From NCBI GenBank assembly GCA_031841125.1, contig CM063114.1, forward strand, positions 9,734,001 to 9,798,000: 64,000 nucleotides of DNA, read 5' to 3'. Each line of letters starts with the position of its first letter. The stretch's first letter is position 1. The notes beneath the pieces were generated by a model. That model did no database searches, was not told the DNA's origin, and worked only from the letters and a program-made list of their open reading frames with translations. Positions 1-10,533 of the stretch are shown piece by piece. The DNA comes from Acanthococcus lagerstroemiae. Its lineage: Eukaryota; Arthropoda; Insecta; Hemiptera; Eriococcidae. A program made the position numbers and the translations under genes.

Positions 1-480
1 GGGAAGAGAAGTGAGATTGATATGACCAACTGATGGAAATGTGTGAGGGGGCCCCTTTCCCATAACCAGGTAGTACATTTTTCTTCTTCTTCTTCTTCTT
101 CTTCTTGATAGAATAATGTGACCAACTAGCAAGATGTCTGAACAGAGTTTTCTTTCTCAAGACCACCAGGTACACCAATTATGATCAGCCGATGAAAATG
201 TCTGGGGTATCCCTCTCCTCTAAGTACCCACTATATTCTATTGTCTCATTGTCACTGAGATTGTTAAAACCAACTGATGAAAGTGTTTGAGAGCATTTTT
301 CTCTCACCAAACTAACTGGCACATTCCGCATGACCAACCAATAAAAATGTTTTATAGGGAGTATTTCTTCTTGAACCATCCAGTACATTCCATTTCCTTT
401 TTTGAGGGAGATTGATATGACTAACTGATGGAAATACCTTTTGGGAGTCTTTCTCCTCTCCATCCAGGTTACTCAATTTC
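1..480. repeat. Degenerate tandem repeat with CTT microsatellite
   Basis: A phrase like 'gaccaactgatggaaatgtgtgag' in degenerate form recurs near 24, 119, 182, 268, 331 and 417, each time followed by a 'cc(a)tccagtacattccatttcc' type segment. Spacing alternates between about 63 and 95 bp, so this is an old, irregular tandem array. A CTT microsatellite lies at about 79-107. A single related unit reappears at about 2810-2940. The 92-residue open frame across part of this block shows no recognisable domain and is most likely a chance frame. Confidence 0.6.
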
Positions 481-547
481 CTCATTGTTTGTAAGACTGA
501 TGAGATTAACTGGTATGTCCCATATGATATTCTTCTTCATCTAAAGG

Positions 548-877
548 CCCCAGCACGCTTGCACAGTCTACTAGATGATCAGATACACTGGGCCAATCCG
601 ACAGCACGTGATGTGTGTGTGTCCACACTGTGTAGATGTGAGGACTTGAATTACTATCTATATGTTATGTATGACTATGTGTGGTCTCAGGACTACATGC
701 AGTCAGACTGTCGCAGTCAAATGCGCTTGGGTGAATCTGAGCTCCCCACATCTATGCGGTATGGTTATATGCAGTCAGACGATGCACGGTCAGATTCTGT
801 GGGCTTGGAATTCATTTCTGTATGTTATATATGACCGCACGTGATCCCGAGACCGCGCTAGACCGTGACAGTGTGCT
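548..877. mobile_element. Possible old inverted-repeat element remnant
   Basis: The block starts with 'ccccagcac' and ends with 'gtgctgggg', a 9-bp perfect terminal inverted repeat, with looser similarity extending inward. No convincing target-site duplication is visible and no protein domain was recognised. A chance match cannot be excluded. The sequence from about 880 to 1390 holds nothing recognised. Confidence 0.25.
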
Positions 878-1595
878 GGGGACTTTATTTAGGAGCCATG
901 TCGCGAAATGCGATTAATACTCGCTGATAAACTCGTGAGCAAGCTGTATATAATGTAAATTGAATGTAGTATAAGACGGAGTGAACCGGACATATTTTTG
1001 GTATTATTATTCTTCTCTATTGGCGTCACTCTCTTTCTCAATCTCTCTTGTCATCCTCTCGTTCAACGTCATCACGTTCGGTGCTGAGTTATTGCATGGA
1101 CAGGTTAACGCCCGAGTCAAGAGTGTTAGTCGTGTTGGAGTTGATCACATGATCAGGGAACTAACCCCCAAAGTTAGATTAGTGTGAAGCGAGGTGTATG
1201 TCCGATATTGTCATACCGAGCCTTCACCACAAGCCATATTCATACGCAGGCGCGGTGGTAGGATTTTGGCACCTGTAAGCAAAATGTAAGAAGGCGCCCT
1301 ATTTCCGTAAAGTTTTGAGCGCTCTGACGCCCCTCATTTGAATTAAGCGCCTGGCGCCCGTAAGCAACTGCATACCTTGCATACTTCTATTGCCGCGACT
1401 GTTCATGCGGACGTAGAGGCTATCGCCGTTTATCACGGGTGACTTTCCCGGGCAGGGTTACTAAGGGTAGTTTGTCGTTGCTTTCCTCACAGTTTCTTGC
1501 GTTAGTTTTCTCTTCTCGGTGACGAAAAGTGTGCAGATGCAATTCGCTTACTTGCCATACTTGTTCTCTGCAACGCTCGGTTTAACTGTCTAGGA

Positions 1596-2361
1596 CAGAG
1601 GTTCCCAACCTATATGAATTGGCGGACCACTCTGACAAACATGAGACGTTCTACAGACCCCCCCCCCCATGTTTCTGTGAATATGAAGCCCAAGACACGA
1701 AATACGAACTTAGTTATTAAGTACTTACATTATAATGGATTCCATATTGTAACCGACAACCATGCACATTCTGCTTCAGTTTTAACATTAATGATTAATG
1801 GGATTTTTGGGCTCGCATTTTCTACACCAATTCTGCAAGTCGCGGGCTGATATTGCTCAACGCTACTCGCATGTCATCTTTGGCATCTAACCTATTTCAC
1901 TGCTTATTTTGGATAATCAGAAGGCTGGAACGTGCTTGTTTGTTGAGAATATGACAAGATACCGCGCAGCAATTTCTCGCAACTTGGTGTATGAAGTAGT
2001 CTTCCTGCACCAAAACCTCCTCCAAGCTTACACCAGGTTGAAATGTATCTGGACAGTCACTATTGTTTTGTAAGTCAATAAGTTCCTTCTGTGCGTGTTC
2101 CAGTAGAGCTCTATAACTTCGTGTGAGTACAATTGTCCGCCATTTTGACGTCAAGCTTACCCGTGGATGCCGAATTGACTACGCGGTACGCTCCGCATAG
2201 TCGGATTCGGCATCCACGGGCGCGGTTGGAGTCAACATGGCGGACGATCGTACTCACACGAAGTTATAGAGCTCTAGTTCCAGAAGCGAGTATGATTTTA
2301 TCTTGTATGACGTTGCAGACCACTCACGGCTCTCTCGTGGACCGCCGGTTGGGAACTGCTA
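1596..2361. mobile_element. hAT-type non-autonomous element inside SINE A
   Basis: The element begins 'cagaggttcccaacc' and ends 'ggttgggaactgcta', imperfect terminal inverted repeats of the common hAT form. It is flanked by a perfect 8-bp duplication 'gtctagga' (1588-1595 and 2362-2369); 8-bp TSDs are characteristic of the hAT superfamily. The surrounding sequence is one SINE A body that becomes continuous when the element is removed. No transposase was recognised in its 766 bp. It is itself split by a foldback MITE at 2104-2276. Confidence 0.8.
2104..2276. mobile_element. Foldback MITE nested inside the hAT-type element
   Basis: This 173-bp element is nearly a single palindrome. Its outer 27 bp (starting 'tagagctctataacttc') are perfectly inverted at the other end, and an inner palindrome surrounds 'ctacgcggtacgctccgcatag'. 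It is flanked by a 7-bp direct repeat 'gttccag' (2097-2103 and 2277-2283). It shares its inner core with the element at 19636-19780 but has different outer ends. It has no coding capacity and probably relied on a transposase supplied in trans; the superfamily is not determined. Confidence 0.8.
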
Positions 2362-3023
2362 GTCTAGGACATACACAGGAAAGTACGGAATCTTTCTGAT
2401 ACTGGTAGGAACACGGCCTGCGAGTGTGATGCCTTGATCAGTCGAACTAACAGTGTTACAAGGTGCGCTATCTTTCCACTTTGATTGGTACTGTAGTCGT
2501 TCTGTTCGCTCGGACGTTAGTGGGGGTTAGTCGAACATCACTAGCTCTGCGGCGCTGGTGGAACTCGAACCAGAACTGGGGGGGGGGGTTACAGGGCGCG
2601 CTATCTTTCCACCTTGATTGGTACTGTGGTCGCTCCGTTCGCTAGAACGTTAATGGGGATTAGTCGAATATCACTAGCTCTTGGGCGTTGGTGGGACTCG
2701 AACCAGAGACGCAAGGATTATGAAACGGGCGCGGTGGGACTCGAACCAGAGACGCAAGGATTATGAAACGGGCGCGATGGCATGTTATCACACGTCCACA
2801 CAACCGTTGAAGATGTCTTTGGGGAGTTCTCCACTAATCACCCGATATATTCCATTTCCTCTTTAGCGAAATTGATGTGGCTAATTGACGAAAAGGTCTG
2901 AGGAAAGCCCCCCTTGACCACCCGAGTTTTCTAATGTGTTGCGTTTCTTTGTTCTCGACTTACCGTTTATCAGTTCAATAGATACTAAATCTGTCATTAT
3001 GTCCGTCTAATGTCCCGTTTTTT

Positions 3024-3821
3024 CCTGTGCCCAGGTACGAAGTTTCTGTGCAATTGGTGTCGCCATCAAGGATATCCAAATGTCGAAAATCAGCGGAATC
3101 ACCAACGCGTGAATTTTAAGCGCCGCATTAAGCTGCTTGGATCAGGTAAGATTGAAATTCGAGCACCGTGTATCTGCCCACGAGCGTAGTTTGAATAACT
3201 TTGAATACGATTTCGAATGTACGGCCATTCGGGCGGACACGGAAGACTCGACTGAATAATTCTGCGCACAATACGATGTACGCGATCGGCGGCGTGAGTC
3301 GCGACATGCCGAAGACATTAAAATTAACACGGTGTTCCTTCTTTTTCTCTTTGCGTAGGTGCTCGAATTGGAAGACTGCGCGGTGTCAGACGGTCACCAT
3401 CATCGGAGCTGAACGGACAGAGGGAACCCGCTATTGGCCAACGCTGACACCGGTCGAAGAAATTGGTAAGTATCGCTTACACTCGCCTTTTGCGAGCCAG
3501 CTTCTAAAGTCTGGGTACGACCCGGCGCGGCTAGACCTTGCCCGATGGCCAATTTTGGAGAAAGATCACGCGGTTTTACGCTTCAAGCCTTACTTGGCGA
3601 CGCGAAGTTGCTTTCGGAAATTTGCGACCGATTACGGCGGTAGGTTAAAGAACCTCTCGCCGTGTACCGGTCCGAAGGTGTGGGATTTCTGGTGCAGTCG
3701 TGGCCACAATAACGAGATTTGTTCGAGGTGCAATCAACTCGTTTTGCATACAGGCCTCCGAATTAGATGCAGCTCGGGCCGTGTCCAAAATAGGCGCAGA
3801 CAAGTCCGAGTCGATAGATAG
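3024..3821 (+). other. Candidate exon region, CpG-rich, unrecognised
   Basis: A pyrimidine tract ending 'cctgtgcccag' at about 3032 is followed by about 110 bp open in one frame (reading TKFLCNWCRHQG at its start) and a donor-like 'cag/gtaagatt' at about 3146. A second acceptor-like 'ctctttgcgtag' ends at about 3358. Joining the two in phase gives a short basic tail ending at a TGA near 3441, which could be a terminal exon. A competing reading is the 206-residue frame 3201-3821, which spans the second segment and is somewhat longer than expected by chance. Neither translation matches a family I recognise. The block to about 4130 is clearly richer in CpG than the flanks. Confidence 0.2.
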
Positions 3822-4511
3822 GGGATAGGGTCGGTAACAGGTGAATCCTATTGTACGGAACTCGTGCCGTATGCTAATCGCGAGTCAAAAAAGTCTGGAG
3901 GATTAGACGGGTACAATCGTATTGTAAACGAAGGTCCGATGACCTTTTTCGGCTCAGCTGATCGTGGTTATTCGATGGCGAGACATACGCCGCGACGTCG
4001 AATTATAATTCAAATCCGGGACGGGACCGGTAAGACTGCATACGGTGGCTTATGGTATTCTTGAATCAGAATCAGATGTTACAGTTTCGAAATGACTAGG
4101 TGTGGGAGAATTTATACTCGCGCCTGCGATTTGCATAATAGAATCTGAATAATATCGAAACTGGATTCCCCATAGTTTTTCTCTGTATTGTAAACGTAGT
4201 CCCTTCATCTTATCCCATTCATCCGAGGAAGAAAGTCGAGCTGAATCTCAACCCGTCTACTTCTAATACGTTGAAAGTGGCTATTTTCGGAATGTCCCTC
4301 TACACACCCCAGACTCCACTCTTTTTCCTCTGCCCCTCATTGTTCACATTGCTCTCCTTTATTCTTACTTTCTGTGTTCTGAACACATGACCTGCGTTTT
4401 GTTATTGGCCACCGCCTACTGAAGAACAAAATCAAAATTTAAGCTCGAAAATTTTGTAGTTATGATCTCCTTGGGCTTCGAGAGCAGAGATATTCGTAGC
4501 TCTGTCTATGA

Positions 4512-4729
4512 CATTTTCTCTTCTTTTTTTTTTCTTATTTGCTGTTAACCCGAGCCCTGGGATCTGCTCTTTCGAGCATTACTTTAGAGACGTCGGGTAG
4601 GCTGTTAGGGCTCCCTTGGCCGAAAAATCGGGCTAGGTCGAAATTTGACGAGTTGCTACACGGGCTCGAACCCGAGACCTCCGGATTCTGAGACCAACGC
4701 GCTATTCACTCGGCCCAACCAGACCCCGT
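4512..4729 (-). mobile_element. SINE family B copy 1 (tRNA-derived)
   Basis: The minus strand reads as a tRNA-like head: an A-box-like 'tgggccgagtgaatagcg', then the B box 'gggttcgagccc', followed by a body matching the copy at 21965-22179 and a pyrimidine/T-rich stretch on the plus strand that is the A-rich tail of the element. It is inserted in a dispersed repeat. Degenerate copies of the target ('tctatgacattt' before and 'tctagatgacattt' after) flank the SINE together with the U2-like piece, suggesting one composite insertion. Confidence 0.7.
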
Positions 4730-4769
4730 CACTTCTCGGCCTTTTGGCTAAGATCAAACTGTAGTTTCT
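4730..4769 (+). ncRNA. U2 snRNA 5'-end fragment (pseudogene)
   Basis: The run from 'cacttctcggcc' through 'ttttggctaagatcaa' matches the highly conserved 5' end of U2 snRNA (about nucleotides 5-30) without a mismatch, and continues with partial similarity ('tgtagt.tct'). The branch-site-recognition region and the rest of the RNA are absent, so it cannot be a working U2 gene. It abuts the head of the SINE but lies in the opposite orientation. It was probably captured during retrotransposition. Confidence 0.8.
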
Positions 4770-5039
4770 AGATGACATTTGTCTGTCCGTCTGTTTGTCA
4801 TTTTGCTCATCTACCCGTCCTGCCATGTTTCTTCTCATGTATGTGGGTACTAAGAACGTAAGAACCTCGTCTCGGCCTCCGCTCAGTCCTTTCGGAGAAA
4901 ACTGATGTATTGTGACATTCTTGTATTATGTATCCGGCCCGGAGGACCAACTGAGTTGCGAGCGAAAGTGTACATCTACAGTATATATGCTGTTAAATCG
5001 AAGATTGGAAAGAAACTCAAACGATATACTTACCGACCA

Positions 5040-6134
5040 ATCAGGTGCAGTTAAACAGAGCGGGAAGCGAAGGAAATCGCTCTTTCCAGGCACAAAAACT
5101 GATACTGAAAATTCGTCGGAAATAATGGCCCATTGGAAAAGTCTTAACAGTCTCAATCGAGCCAAAAATTCCTGGAGCGTCTCAAGGAGAAATAGAATGG
5201 TGTTATGATGGATGTGAACAAGCACAGGTTGTCTATCAAGATCCAAAACTGAAAATGGGGACTTATTGAAGCCATTGTGGTTTCATTTTTAGATTTTAAG
5301 AGGGGGAGTTTTGAGGACTGGAAGACGCCTTGGTTCATCTAAAAACAAAATAATTTAGTTTGAAATGAACGTTTTCTATGTCACTGAATTAAATTTGGAT
5401 ATTGATTCCGACCCCCTCTTCTCAGTGCACGTAGGACTTGATAGGGAAGTCAGTAAACATTGAAATCAACTTCTACACCTCTTACTTTTCTTGGGGGGGG
5501 GGGGTGTTAAAATGTGAAAATTCGAATTTTACCCAGTTCAGTTTGTTATTGGAGATCCTCATCTGATGTTTTTTCCAGTTCCATCTGAGGCATCAGTGTC
5601 CGAATTTTGTTGTCGACTAAAAATAACCTTACCATTCATTTTTAAGCGATCCTTTCCTGAAATTTTGTACATCAGTGTTGTACGTACCCGAAATATTAGA
5701 TGGAGTCCGTGTATCAAGAATTTCCTATTTTTATAATTTTTTCAGAATTTTGGTTATGACACATCGATTAATTTATCTAAAGCCAAGATCCTACATCAGC
5801 TAAATCTTCTTATACGAGTTAGCTGAAGACTAAAAATATATCAAATTGAGTTCAATTTTTTATTTTGTCAGATTTTTGTATTTTGAGATTTTTTTCTTCC
5901 AAATTTTCGTTGTGACTTATTATTTTTCCTTTAGGTAACTACAATTTTCTATGTTTTGATATTTGAGTTGATTTACAATTTTTAAGAAACAAAAACTACG
6001 AACAAATTGCAAACGTGAAAACCGAATGGGAAAGATTGCAGGAAACCTTTGCTCGTTACGGGCCGAGGAATAACTATAATAGATTTAGAACAGCTTAAGC
6101 CACAACCACTAAATATGTACATCCTCAATAAAGG

Positions 6135-6166
<32 letters not shown>

Positions 6167-7355
6167 GACTTCTCATGTCAAAATCAGTTTAGTTTTCAAT
6201 TTTGTTAAAACGTTTCGAATTTTGAAATATATTTCAAAAATTCTTGTCAGAACCCTTCGATCATATTTCCAGGGTGGCAACAATTTTCCATAAATCTTAC
6301 GCAATTTTCACGTACGAATTTTTTGAAGACTTATGATATCAAATTGAACTGAACTTGAACTTTTTTTTTTGTTTCTTGCAATTTTGGTATTCAATTATTG
6401 ATTACTTTCTACAGCGATTACGAATTTTCTCAAATCTAGCTGACATTTATAAAAGGTGAATTGGTTGAAAACGTATGGTGTCGAATGAAATTCAATTTTT
6501 CTAAAATAACAGTCACCCAAGGAAAATAATCAAAGGTTAAAGGCACTAAGGCAGTAATCGTGGAAAAAATCTCACAGCTCGAAAATTGTCAAAATTGGAA
6601 GTTCAACTGAATTCGATGAAAAATGTCTTCAAGTCATATACGTGTATTCGGCCAAAATCGTAGTCAATTTGAAACATGATCGTAGAGTTTGGACCAATAT
6701 TTTAAAAGAGTCTCAAATAATTGAAAATTGTAGTCACTGTGGATAAATGATCTTTTAATTAGGACAAAAATTTAAAGAACCTCTCCGAATTCAATAATTT
6801 TGATGAAGTTGGTGATTGAACTCAATTTAATATTGTAAGTCTTCATCCAACTCAAACAGCGGCGTCGGAAAGGAGGAATGGTGGAGTACAAAGTATTATT
6901 TGTACCACCCCCTTCCCCGCAAAAAAAGTAAACAATATTTAAAAAACTATTTTGAATGTTGATTTAAAATAATGTCTCACAAATTGGCAAGAAGAGAACG
7001 TGCAAAATACCGTTTACATCACGCTCCCCCCCCCCCCAAAGAAAAATAATTATAACTATTCAGCGAGCTGATAATATAGGCCTTAAAAAATTTCTGAGAT
7101 GAGATTTTAATTCAGATTTTAGAATTGAGAACTTTTTTGGTTGTTTCTTTGCTTGTCGACTCGAATTTTCAGTTTTCTCTCTCCTCCCCCCCCCCACTAA
7201 AACATTCGACGACGCTACTGAACTTGCAATCAATGTTCAGCCGAATTCGTGGAAAATTGTAGTCTCCATTGAAAGATAATCCTCTCGGCCTTTAGTCAGG
7301 TCATTTAGGAACATAGCAAAAGGGGAAAGAAAGACTTCCCAACCAAGAATTTTTA
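5040..7355. repeat. AT-rich degenerate satellite-like block
   Basis: From about 5600 on, motifs such as 'ggaaaattgtagtc', 'aatgatcgaaggttttgac' and 'cttcaatcaactcg' recur in the same order with drift, as they do at 10170-10440 and 12960-14100. Units look roughly 130-240 bp long but are heavily diverged. An ATT microsatellite lies at about 6135-6165. Homopolymer runs occur at about 5493 (G), 7027 (C) and 7188 (C). No gene was recognised. The first 550 bp hold only short chance frames. Confidence 0.45.
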
Positions 7356-7363
7356 TTATGCAA

Positions 7364-7652
7364 TAGGGCTGGAAATGTAATCGATTAAAATCGATTTCGA
7401 GCCACCTTATCGGTTATCGATTTTGACTTGCCGTTAACGATTAAAATCAATTTTTTACATTTTTCGCAATTTTTGTTTTTAGTTTTTGCTTTAAGCTTAC
7501 GTACACGACACGTTCTACTAGTTCTACCGGTCTACGTTCTAGTAACTTATAGAGCTGGGAATGTAATCGATCAAAATCGATTTTTATCGATTTCGAGGCT
7601 CGAAAAATCGATCTTAATTGATTTTAAAAATTATTGATTTTTCCCATCTCTA
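7364..7652. mobile_element. hAT-type MITE with duplicated head
   Basis: The element starts 'tagggctggaaatg' and ends 'ttcccatctcta', a terminal inverted repeat of a common hAT form. It is flanked by a perfect 8-bp duplication 'ttatgcaa' (7356-7363 and 7653-7660). A second copy of the head ('tagagctgggaatgtaatcgat') begins internally at 7550, so the element carries an internal duplication of its terminus. The interior is built from 'atcgatt'-rich palindromic sequence. No coding capacity. Confidence 0.75.
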
Positions 7653-7810
7653 TTATGCAAGTTCAGGTCAGCATTTGTCTCATATCCCACAGAAGCTGAC
7701 GTTTTTTTCTTTGTTCATTGACTTTCAGTTGGCAGAATTAGCCCCCCCCCCTCATCCACCTCCACCATACACACGTATCACCGTCACCCCCCTTAGTGTA
7801 AAGAAAATCT

Positions 7811-8280
7811 TAAGGCACTGTATTCGATGCTGGACATCGGTGGTCGCGGTTCTGACATCCAACTCTTCTAGGCAGGTTAGTCGAGATAGTTTGTCGTTGC
7901 TTTCTCCAGAGTTTGGTTGCGTTAGAGTTTTTCTTCTCTGTACTGAAGAGTGCGCAGCCGTAGTTCACTTACTAGCCCCGTGTTTCACGACTTTGCGTAA
8001 GCTGTCCACAATGTGCACACACACAGTACCATTCTTTCTGATCTGGTGGTAATACGCCCTGCGATTGTAATGCTTTGTTAGTGTGAACTGGCGGGAGTTA
8101 TAGGACACGCTATGATGCCACCTCGATTGATACTGTAGTCGTTGTGTTCGGTGTAGGATGTTAGTGGGGGTATTAAAATATCACTAGCTTCCCGACGTTA
8201 GTGGTACTCGAACCCCAGACGCAGAGATTGTGAAGCGGGCACATTGCGACTCTGACCGATCACAGTGTAACGAAAATAGT
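7811..8280 (-). mobile_element. SINE family A copy 2
   Basis: This is a full-length-looking minus-strand copy. The reverse complement begins with a tRNA-like head (about 8280-8200) containing the B box 'ggttcgagtacc' and continues through the body shared with the other copies ('atcactagctt', 'gattgatactgtagtcgt', 'gatctggtggtaa', 'gtttgtcgttgctttc') to an end near 'aaggcactgtattcgatg'. The open frame of 144 residues over it is a shadow of the repeat. Such elements are transcribed by RNA polymerase III and mobilised by a LINE enzyme supplied in trans. Confidence 0.75.
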
Positions 8281-8403
8281 ACGTAAGAAACGTGTATGCC
8301 TCTGTTGAACAGCAGTGTAGGTTGGTCCCAGCCTTGGGGCAAGGGGGTTAGTGATCGCTACAGCCCATATATCCCGTCATATTATTTCTGTAGTTAATGT
8401 ACT

Positions 8404-8775
8404 AAGATACATTTTGCGATGCTCTTTTTGACAGCGTTGGGAAGAGTTCTGACCTGACCTCCCCCCCCCCCCCTCCCGTATGCCGGTGCTGCTGAACGTA
8501 TTCATTCTGAGATGATCTTTTTGACAGCGTTGGGAAGGGTTCTAACCTGAAACACCCCGTCCCCGTTCATATATGCCGGTGCTGTTGAGCGTATTCATTC
8601 TGAGACGCTCTTTTTAACAGTGTTGGGAAGGGTTCTAACTCGAAACACCCCACCCCCGTTCCTATGCTAGTGCTGTTGAACGTATATATTCTGAAACGCT
8701 CTTTTGTGACGAGCGTTGGGAAGGGTTCTAACCCGAAGCACCCCACCTCCGTTCCTATGACGGTGCTGTTGATAC
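8404..8775. repeat. Tandem repeat, about 92-bp unit, four copies
   Basis: Four units each carry 'ctctttttgacagcgttgggaag', 'ggttctaac', 'caccccg/acc' and 'gccggtgctgttga'. They start at roughly 8417, 8512, 8602 and 8693. The first contains a C-run of about 13. Open frames here are by-products of the repeat. Confidence 0.7.
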
Positions 8776-8779
8776 AGAG

Positions 8780-9905
8780 TTGGCGTGAGCCGACGCCTTC
8801 GCCGCTATCACTTCTCATTTCACTTCTGAACCTCAATTTGCACCGTTTTCTGTGTTGACTTGTATCTCAGCGTCTTATTGCAAAACTTAAGTGTACAGCC
8901 GCGTTCCTCGGCTTTGATATCTGTTGTGCTCTCAGCCAGCAACCGCAATTTGCTGGCATCGCCGTCGGCGCCATTAAATTCGAATTTGTCGCATTTCGAG
9001 TACAATATTGTAGCGCAGACTACGGACTACTGTCTCGGTTTTCTGTTTGATTAACATCTGGTTTCGGTCTCCTAATTGCGCTGCCCCAGCGATTTTGAAT
9101 CGGCCGACGAATACGTCAAAATACACCTAGATTCGTTGTCACACGTACATATCGCTTTCAAGTTAATCGCCGGGATTTTCGCGTTCGAAAGCTCGGAGAA
9201 CTTTCGGCCCAAGTTACAGTTCGCAGCGTTCACAACTTTCTCGCTGATGCCGGATAGAGATTTTCCGATTTGATTCGGCGTCGCTGCACTTAATTACAAC
9301 ACCCGTTGCTCGACGAGATGCCAGCTTAAATGCGATTACAATTTCGGATTTCGTTTAGATATTGTGTCTTTTTTTTGTTTTGTTTTTTTGTTGAAAAAAC
9401 GCCCAGAACAAAGGAGAAAAATTATACGCAGAGGAGTCGCAGCTCCCCCCTCGCCGTGTTCGCGCTTTCAATTCGGAAAAAGTTACTCGACGTAATTAGC
9501 ATTCGAGGATAATTGATGGTTTTGAATAGCTCTAATTAATGAATGAAGGTCGCGCGTCCCATCGTCGAGTTATTTTTATCGATTCGCGGTGTTACATTGT
9601 TTACATTCATATTTTTCATTGAAAAGAAGGATATTATTATTGTCTTCTTTCTTCCGCTTTCATTTACGACGGTGTCGCGAGCTCGCTTTTCATAAAGCGA
9701 TCGCCGAATTGAATGACTTGAATTCGAGTATCCGCGCGCTATTATGAGCGCAGCATCATTTTCAATTATCATTCGTTGATACGGGCTTGAAATTTCCAAA
9801 CTGTTCGATGTGCAAAATGAAACATCAGTGGTGGGTTACAGCGTATGATCGCGTAACTAATCAAACTGCGAACAGTTTCTGGGGTTTCCTAAGAATTGGC
9901 TGTCA
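8780..9905. other. Unique-looking CpG-rich sequence, no gene recognised
   Basis: The segment is AT-rich overall but dense in 'tcg' and 'cga' words, unlike the repeat blocks around it. It contains several 60-90 residue frames, none with a recognisable motif. No repeat match within the window was noticed. It may be unique host intergenic, intronic or regulatory sequence; nothing firmer can be said. Confidence 0.35.
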
Positions 9906-9910
9906 TCAGT

Positions 9911-10047
9911 ACCCCATAGCTGATGAGTCAGCCTCATGGATGCTTCTTACAACCTTCCTCGCCAAATTTTCGAGAAGTACCCCCATAGCTGATGAGTCAG
10001 CCTCATGGATGCTTCTTACAACCTTCCTCGCCAAATTTTCGAGAAGT
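9911..10047. repeat. Near-perfect 68-bp tandem duplication
   Basis: A 68-bp unit starting 'ccccatagctgatgagtc' and ending 'ttttcgagaagt' occurs twice in direct succession, the second starting near 9979 with one extra C. The two copies are otherwise identical, which points to a recent duplication. A G-run follows at about 10107. Confidence 0.85.
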
Positions 10048-10169
10048 TCTTTTATCAACTTGCTGAATATTTCTTGATTTTATTTATTTATTTTTCGGTG
10101 TGTGTGGGGGGGGGGGGGGTACAGCTAATACATTGTCCCTCACAATTCCGCCTTTCCTCCTTTCCGACG

Positions 10170-10450
10170 CCGCTGTTTGAGTTGGATAAAGACTTTCGGT
10201 ATCAAGTTCAATTTCCAACTTCGTCGGTATTATTGAATTTGGTTACATTCTTTAAATTTCTGTCTTAATTAGAAAATCATTTTTCCAAGGTGACTATAGT
10301 TTCCGACTTCATCGTCAAAACTTTCAAATTTTGAGGTTCTTTCAAAATGTTGGTCCTAACTTCTCAATCAGTTTTCGAAGGTAACTACATTTTTTTTCGT
10401 GAATCTGACTGAATACATGTATATATGAGTTGAAGACTTTTTATATCGAA
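10170..10450. repeat. AT-rich degenerate satellite fragment
   Basis: Phrases such as 'gagttggataaagactttcgg', 'tttctgtcttaattagaaaatca' and 'gaaggtaactac' resemble the satellite-like blocks at 5.6-7.3 and 13.0-14.1 kb. Too diverged for a unit length. Confidence 0.35.
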
Positions 10451-10533
10451 GGAGCTGACTCTCTTCGCGGCTCATTTAGACCATAGGCTGAAGCGAGTTA
10501 GCTAAACTAAGTTAGATAAAGTGAGTTTAGATG

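Larger units (their letters stand above)
1390..2790 (-). mobile_element. SINE family A copy 1, interrupted and rearranged
   Basis: This is a tRNA-derived SINE on the minus strand. Its body (about 1390-1595 and 2362-2690) matches the copies at 7.8, 16.7, 19.8 and 23.0 kb, including the segments 'gtttgtcgttgctttc' and 'gaatctttctgat'. The tRNA-like head lies at the high-coordinate end, where the reverse complement of 'gggactcgaacc' gives the RNA polymerase III B box GGTTCGAGTCCC. A hAT-type element (1596-2361) splits the body. The head is rearranged: the body-plus-B-box segment occurs at about 2455-2570 and again at about 2588-2730, and a 43-bp B-box unit is repeated directly at about 2690-2775. 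No protein is encoded. Confidence 0.75.
4320..5040 (+). repeat. Dispersed repeat, copy 1 (mate inverted at 15.4 kb)
   Basis: This stretch aligns, in reverse complement, with 15385-15860. Shared landmarks include 'gggcttcgagagcagaga', 'ttgtattatgtatccgg' followed by 'ggaggacca', and 'ctcatctaccc'. A translation reading LYYVSGPEDQ is preserved in both copies, but the frames are short and diverge on either side, so coding is not established. A chimeric SINE/U2 insertion interrupts this copy at about 4512-4753; the mate at 15.4 kb shows the uninterrupted arrangement. Confidence 0.65.

Noticed and set aside
2690..2775. Possible functional tRNA gene
   Set aside because: Only the B-box/T-arm part is present, in tandem repeats, without an acceptor stem or anticodon arm that pairs; it is SINE head sequence.
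4730..4769. Functional U2 snRNA gene
   Set aside because: Only the first 40 or so nucleotides are present; branch-site, Sm-site and 3' stem-loops are missing.
5982..6176. Frame starting MRSLNNNNNN (poly-Asn)
   Set aside because: Produced by the ATT microsatellite; no other support.
7618..8052. 144-residue open frame
   Set aside because: Overlaps the end of a MITE and SINE A copy 2; no domain, includes a proline run translated from a C-run.
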